Shown piece by piece: positions 61,173 to 64,000 of a stretch of DNA of 64,000 nucleotides; position 1 is the first letter of the stretch; every line of letters begins with the position of its first letter. Under the pieces are notes generated by a model. It made no database searches, had not been told where the DNA came from, and worked only from the letters and a program-made list of their open reading frames with translations. The stretch comes from Streptomyces sp. H27-H1 (GTDB lineage: Bacteria; Actinomycetota; Actinomycetes; Streptomycetales; Streptomycetaceae): positions 1 through 64,000 of the forward strand of contig NZ_JAPNLJ010000013.1 of the NCBI RefSeq assembly GCF_026627445.1. The letters are read 5' to 3'. A program made the position numbers and the translations under genes.

Positions 61173-63269
61173 GTGAGCCGTGAAACTGACAGTCCGTCCT
61201 CCGGGCCCAACGGGCCCGGAGGAGCTGCGTACCCCTCGGGTGCGCAGCCGTACGGATCAGGCCAGTATCCGTCCACGACAGTGCCACCCGGTCCGGGCAC
61301 GGCGACCATCCCGGAGGAGAGTTCAGTGACCGCACCGCCCGCGAAGCCGTCCACACCCGATTCCGACGGGCCGAAGACGGAGACCCAGCTGACGACCCGG
61401 ATCCGGATCAACATCCCGGGTTCGCGGCCGATTCCGCCCGTGGTCGTACGCCAGTCCATGCCCGAATCCGAGGCCGGGTACGAGCCCGAGCCCGCTCCCG
61501 CCCCGGCTCCCGCACCCGAGCAGGGTCCCGGAGACGAGGCGGCCAGCAACTGGTTCGCCCCGCGCAAGGCCGGCTCCGGCCCCGACCCGGGCCCCGGCCC
61601 CGCCCCGGCCGGCGGCCAGCGCTTCGACACGCCCCCGCAGGGCTACCCCCAGCCTCAGGCAGGACCGCGCCCCGGCGCGCCGACGCGCCCCGGCCCCGGC
61701 GGCCCCCGCTCCGGCCCGATGCCCGCCCCGGCCCCGGCCGGCGGCCAGCGCTTCGACACGCCCCCGCAGGGTTACCCCCAGCCTCAGGCGGGACCGCGCC
61801 CCGGTGCGCCGATGGGCCCCGGCCCCGGCGGCCCCGGCGTCGGCACCGGGCCGGGCGCCGGCCCCGGCCCCGGCTACCCCGCGCCTCCCGCCGGACCCGG
61901 CGGCCCCCGTCCGGGCGGTCCCGCGGGCCCCGGGCAGGGCCACATGCAGGGCCCCGGGCAGGGCCACATGCAGGGCCCCGGGCAGGGCCACATGCAGGGC
62001 CCCGGCGGCGGTCCCGCCGGTCCGCCCGGGCCGCCGCCCGTCGCCGGAGCCGCGTACGGCCCCGGCTCCGGTCCCGTGGCCCAGGCCCTGGGAGCTCCCG
62101 TCCCGCCCGCCCCCGCCTGGCCCGGCACCGGCCGCGGCCCGGCCGGTCCGACCGGTGGGCCCGAGCTGGGTTCCGTACCGTTGGGCGGTCCGCAGGCGCC
62201 GAGCTGGCCCGGCCCCGAGCTGGACTCCGCCGGACACCCGCAGCCCGCACCCGGCGCCCGCGCCGCGGGGCAGGGCGCGGCCGCCCCGGCGCCCGCGAAC
62301 AAGGGCAAGGCGCCGGCCCGGCCCGCCAAGAAGAGCCGGAACAAGCTGGTCCTCCTCGGCGGCGCCCTCTTCACGCTGCTCGGCGTGGCCTACGGAGCCG
62401 GTCTGCTCCTCAACCACTCCGACGTCCCCAAGGGCACGACCGTCATGGGCGTCGACATCAGCGGCACCCGCGACGAGGCCGTCGCCAAGCTCCAGACGGC
62501 CTTCGGCAACCGCGCCTCCGCCCCGCTCCAGCTCACCGTCGGCGGCAAGCCGGTCGAGCTCAAGCCCGAGAAGGCCGGCCTGAGCCTGGACGGCCAGACC
62601 ACCGTCCGTAACGCGGCGGGCAGCGACTACAACCCCGTCACGGTCATCGGCTCCCTGTTCGGCAGCGAGCGCCAGGCCGAGGCCGTCATGCCCATCGACG
62701 AGGAGAAGCTGCGGGTCGCCCTCCAGGAGGTGGCCGGCACCGCCGGCGCCCCCACCGAGGCCACCATCACCTTCGACACCGGCAAGGCCGTCGCCGTCCC
62801 CGGCAAGCCCGGCTCCATGCTCGACGTGGACAGCTCCGTCGGCCCGGTCACCAAGGCCTTCCGCGACATGGTCGCCAGCGGCCGATCCACTCCGGTCGAC
62901 CTCCCCGTCGCCACCAAGGACCCGGTCGTCGGCAAGGACGAACTGGACCGGGCCATGAAGGAGTTCGCCGAGCCCGCGATGTCGGCGCCGGTCCTCATCA
63001 AGGCGGGCGCCAAGTCCATCCCCTTCGGCGCCAAGTCCCTGCCGAAGATCCTGAGCATGCAGGTCGTGGAAGGCCACCTCGTCGAGAAGTACGACCTGGA
63101 AGCCCTCAAGACCACCTACGGGAACACCTTCGACGGCGTCCTCATCATGCGCGGCACCGGCAAGAAGACCGCCATCACCCCGCAGGACGTCGCCGGCGCC
63201 CTCGGCAAGGCGCTGCGCGGCAAGACGACCGCCGAGCGGACCGAGGTCATCGACACCAACCCGAACTGA
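61173..63269 (+). CDS. Pro/Gly-rich membrane protein with peptidoglycan-binding-type ectodomain
   Basis: This 698-residue protein has a long disordered cytoplasmic N-terminus (1-385, Pro/Gly/Ala-rich, with internal repeats), one transmembrane helix (about 390-412, LVLLGGALFTLLGVAYGAGLLL) and an extracytoplasmic region (about 415-698). The latter has at least one domain resembling the peptidoglycan-binding type found before YkuD or VanW-like domains (PKGTTVMGVDISGTRDEAVAKL, KPVELKPEKAGLSLD). No transpeptidase active-site Cys or VanW domain follows. GGGAGAATCTGAC before the GTG is a plausible ribosome binding site. It may link cytoplasmic partners to the cell wall. Confidence 0.82.
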   Translation: MSRETDSPSSGPNGPGGAAYPSGAQPYGSGQYPSTTVPPGPGTATIPEESSVTAPPAKPSTPDSDGPKTETQLTTRIRINIPGSRPIPPVVVRQSMPESEAGYEPEPAPAPAPAPEQGPGDEAASNWFAPRKAGSGPDPGPGPAPAGGQRFDTPPQGYPQPQAGPRPGAPTRPGPGGPRSGPMPAPAPAGGQRFDTPPQGYPQPQAGPRPGAPMGPGPGGPGVGTGPGAGPGPGYPAPPAGPGGPRPGGPAGPGQGHMQGPGQGHMQGPGQGHMQGPGGGPAGPPGPPPVAGAAYGPGSGPVAQALGAPVPPAPAWPGTGRGPAGPTGGPELGSVPLGGPQAPSWPGPELDSAGHPQPAPGARAAGQGAAAPAPANKGKAPARPAKKSRNKLVLLGGALFTLLGVAYGAGLLLNHSDVPKGTTVMGVDISGTRDEAVAKLQTAFGNRASAPLQLTVGGKPVELKPEKAGLSLDGQTTVRNAAGSDYNPVTVIGSLFGSERQAEAVMPIDEEKLRVALQEVAGTAGAPTEATITFDTGKAVAVPGKPGSMLDVDSSVGPVTKAFRDMVASGRSTPVDLPVATKDPVVGKDELDRAMKEFAEPAMSAPVLIKAGAKSIPFGAKSLPKILSMQVVEGHLVEKYDLEALKTTYGNTFDGVLIMRGTGKKTAITPQDVAGALGKALRGKTTAERTEVIDTNPN
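61602..61810 (+). repeat. In-frame 80-bp duplication within the Pro/Gly-rich gene
   Basis: Positions 61602-61681 and 61731-61810 are nearly identical, differing at only a few silent or conservative bases. They are offset by 129 bp (43 codons) and encode AGGQRFDTPPQGYPQPQAG twice. Confidence 0.88.
61925..61996 (+). repeat. Three exact 24-bp tandem repeats
   Basis: Identical 24-bp units at 61925-61948, 61949-61972 and 61973-61996 encode the octapeptide GPGQGHMQ in series, inside the disordered region. Confidence 0.95.
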
Positions 63270-63299
63270 CCGGTGCGCACGCACCCGTGAGCTCGGATC

Positions 63300-63332
63300 G
63301 GAGCCCCTCCCCGGATGCCGGGGAGGGGCTCC
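63300..63332 (+). terminator. Terminator after the Pro/Gly-rich membrane protein gene
   Basis: Fifteen perfectly paired bases (63300-63314 with 63318-63332) around the loop ATG, 31 bp after the stop. Confidence 0.93.
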
Positions 63333-63430
63333 GGCGCATCCGCGTCTACCGAACCGCATGACATCGGTCATGCGGCTCACACGACGCGGGACACTGCCGC
63401 GCGGACCCCCGTACCCGGGAGCCTTGAGCC

Positions 63431-64000
63431 ATGAAGACGAAGACCGCGACGCAGTCCAGCGCCGCCACGGAACCCGGCCCCGGCAGCGGCGCCCCGGGCG
63501 CGGCCGTGGTGAGCTTCGAGAACGTGACCAAGAGCTACGGCCCGGTCCGGGCCGTCGACGGGCTCTCCCTCGACCTGCACCCGGGCGAGACCGTCGCCCT
63601 CCTCGGCCCCAACGGCGCCGGCAAGTCCTCCACCCTCGACCTGCTCCTCGGCCTGCGCCCGGCCGACTCCGGATCCGTCCGGCTCTTCGGCACCACCCCC
63701 CGCGAGGCCATCGCGGCCGGCCGGGTCGGCGCGATGCTGCAGACCGGTGGCCTGATGGAGGAGGTGACCGTACGCGAACTGGTCGAGCTCACCTGCGCCC
63801 TGCACCCGCGCCCGTACCCGGTCGAGCAGGTACTCGGCCTCGCCGGGGTCGGCGACATCGCCGGCCGGATGGTCAACAAGCTCTCCGGCGGCCAGGAGCA
63901 GCGCGTGCGCTTCGCCCTCGCCTCGGCCGGCCACAGCGACCTGATCGTGCTCGACGAGCCGACCACCGGCATGGACGTCACCGCCCGGCAGGCCTTCTGG
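63431..64000 (+). CDS. ABC transporter ATP-binding protein (partial, cut by window edge)
   Basis: The first 190 residues are present. A 25-residue Ala/Gly-rich tail precedes an ABC ATPase with Walker A GPNGAGKSS, Q-loop MLQTGG, signature LSGGQEQR and Walker B LIVLDEPTTGMD. The style (GLRPADSGSVRLFGTTP, GRVGAMLQTGGLMEEVTVREL) matches the DrrA/CcmA-like group of ATPases for ABC-2 exporters, so a separate permease gene should follow beyond the window. The ATG at 63431 has only weak purines upstream. Confidence 0.9.
   Translation, partial: MKTKTATQSSAATEPGPGSGAPGAAVVSFENVTKSYGPVRAVDGLSLDLHPGETVALLGPNGAGKSSTLDLLLGLRPADSGSVRLFGTTPREAIAAGRVGAMLQTGGLMEEVTVRELVELTCALHPRPYPVEQVLGLAGVGDIAGRMVNKLSGGQEQRVRFALASAGHSDLIVLDEPTTGMDVTARQAFW

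Noticed and set aside
61925..61996. Possible CRISPR array
   Set aside because: The 24-bp units are directly adjacent with no spacers and encode an in-frame octapeptide repeat, so they are a coding minisatellite.

Overview
The window is very GC-rich actinobacterial chromosome, almost certainly Streptomyces. Pointers are GTG/TTG starts, third-position G/C bias, a SARP regulator, an RppA-type type III polyketide synthase, the mycothiol gene mshB, a mycobacterial-type Sdh1 operon, many SpoIIE/anti-sigma-like regulators and several apparently leaderless promoters (TANNNT placed 6-8 nt before the start codon). No rRNA, tRNA, CRISPR array or intact insertion sequence was seen.

Region 1 (1-12,400) is the right-hand part of a secondary-metabolite cluster that probably continues left of the window. 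It holds an IspH fused to a polyprenyl diphosphate synthase (minus strand). Divergent to it on the plus strand are a MomA-like cupin, a DegT/DnrJ-type aminotransferase, a CreE-like FAD enzyme with a CreD-like lyase, a tetrahydroxynaphthalene synthase with a methyltransferase, and a SARP. The set reads as a route to an aminated hydroxynaphthoquinone (THN, then flaviolin or mompain, then an aminoflaviolin-type compound) with its own aspartate-nitrosuccinate supply of nitrous acid and its own isoprenoid supply. That suggests a furaquinocin-like or diazotised naphthoquinone meroterpenoid. Three CAAG-core heptamers in exact 11-bp phase upstream of the THN synthase look like a SARP binding site, and related heptamers flank a large palindrome in the divergent promoter region.

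Region 2 (12,400-36,700) is mixed accessory and regulatory chromosome: an orphan FtsX-type permease divergent from a histidine kinase/response regulator pair; a secreted SMP-30-like protein divergent from a MarR regulator; two tandem membrane-anchored esterases with a coupled trypsin-like protease; an EamA exporter; a threonine-synthase-like enzyme; a secreted subtilisin with a P domain; a DUF4190/septum-formation-type protein; a GntR regulator; an NCS1 permease with a Cys-rich tail; a small SPOR-like protein behind a leaderless 17-codon ORF; a NUDIX hydrolase; an RsbW-like ATPase; a PAS-GAF-SpoIIE-ATPase phosphatase; PspA; and a TPM-domain membrane protein.

Region 3 (36,700-64,000) is mostly core metabolism and transport: an Sdh1-type succinate dehydrogenase (membrane, flavoprotein and Fe-S subunits); a solute-binding lipoprotein with a long disordered insert; the GTPase TypA/BipA; two paralogous five-gene peptide ABC operons with identical architecture, separated by a GNAT acetyltransferase; a small membrane protein; mshB with a coupled membrane protein; a Pro/Gly-rich membrane protein with a peptidoglycan-binding-type ectodomain; and the start of an ABC ATPase cut by the window edge. 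Strong stem-loops close most transcription units.
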